The notes beneath the pieces were generated by a model. That model worked only from the letters and a program-made list of their open reading frames with translations, was not told the origin of the DNA and searched no databases. Position numbers and translations under genes: made by a program. From Sulfurovum sp. (GTDB lineage: Bacteria; Campylobacterota; Campylobacteria; Campylobacterales; Sulfurovaceae): 43,104 bases of DNA. Shown one piece after another: positions 42,983 through 43,104 of the stretch. Each line of letters opens with the position of its first letter. The stretch's first letter is position 1. The DNA lies in contig JALWTA010000036.1 of NCBI GenBank assembly GCA_027082955.1, positions 1 through 43,104 of the forward strand, read 5' to 3'.

Positions 42983-43104
42983 TCAACTTTCGCACATAAA
43001 CCCAAGCTCTTTTTGCGTGTAGGCTCTGAGTAGCGCGATAATTTGAAGTATATCTTTATTCTCCTTGACAATATTTTCAATCTGAGCGATGTTTGTGAGT
43101 ATTT
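42983..43104 (-). CDS. C-terminal end of an unidentified protein (partial)
   Basis: The frame reads from the window edge to a TGA at 42983-42985, 23 bp before the NamZ start, giving ~39 residues: a helix-like run ending ALLRAYTQKELGFMCES. It is amphipathic with heptad-like Ile/Leu spacing (IAQIENIVKENKDILQIIALL). The family cannot be named from this fragment. Its position upstream on the same strand suggests cotranscription with namZ. Confidence 0.6.
   Translation of the reverse strand, partial: ILTNIAQIENIVKENKDILQIIALLRAYTQKELGFMCES

Noticed and set aside
42748-43080. A 110-codon minus-strand frame at the window end
   Set aside because: It overlaps the NamZ N-terminus in another frame; the real coding frame at the edge ends at 42983.

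Overview
The window is a 43 kb chromosomal stretch of a Gram-negative bacterium, most likely a Campylobacterota (epsilonproteobacterium) of the Sulfurovum/Sulfurimonas type. I infer this from the gene order (a tightly overlapped tatD-mltD-rlpA-hisB-kdsC-lptC-lptA-engB-GNAT-mreD-like-mrdA run), from AT-rich promoters with a clear TATAAT-type -10 and mostly weak -35, from intermediate GC, and from the protein flavour. No 16S gene or other direct taxonomic marker is present. I saw no rRNA, tRNA, CRISPR array, transposase or phage gene.

Layout. 1-3081: DNA repair nuclease SbcD and the N-terminal two thirds of SbcC (cut by the window edge). 3191-5718: RNA ligase/phosphodiesterase ThpR, rRNA methylase RlmB, a small four-helix-bundle gene bracketed by a perfect 16-bp inverted repeat, and FabI. 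5806-9963: a one-domain asparaginase, HemF, a small lipoprotein, QueC, YbeY and a Ca/Na exchanger. 9964-18018: an eleven-gene minus-strand envelope operon (peptidoglycan synthesis and remodelling, KDO/LPS transport, ribosome assembly, one histidine gene). 18149-24287: a membrane-anchored Hpt protein, RecN, NadK, AspRS and Adk. 24445-26729: a DUF4395 membrane protein and a FadL-like porin. 26879-31245: an RND efflux system whose pump is split into two half-transporters, with the adaptor gene facing it tail to tail. 31403-34174: an unknown exported protein, a histone-deacetylase-family enzyme with a small coiled-coil partner, and a SYLF protein. 34218-39133: an MMPL/RND exporter, a LolA-like periplasmic protein and a DUF1302 outer-membrane protein in one operon. 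39327-43104: a diacylglycerol-kinase-like protein, a GH20 hexosaminidase, the exo-muramidase NamZ and the 3' end of an unidentified gene.

How it works together. Most genes serve the cell envelope: lipid synthesis (FabI), LPS (KdsC, LptA, LptC), wall elongation (PBP2, MreD-like), wall turnover (RlpA, MltD, GH20, NamZ) and transport across or between membranes (split RND, MMPL-LolA-like-DUF1302, FadL). The rest is core information processing and cofactor metabolism.

The least ordinary signals are non-coding. Five intergenic or gene-edge tracts have 7-bp periodicity; four of them are exactly 28 or 56 bp, and two of those form the arms around the four-helix-bundle gene. A diverged ~75-bp repeat occurs twice, and there is one REP-like double hairpin. 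Several start codons were moved downstream of the longest reading frame because the Shine-Dalgarno sequence or the promoter lies inside the longer version.
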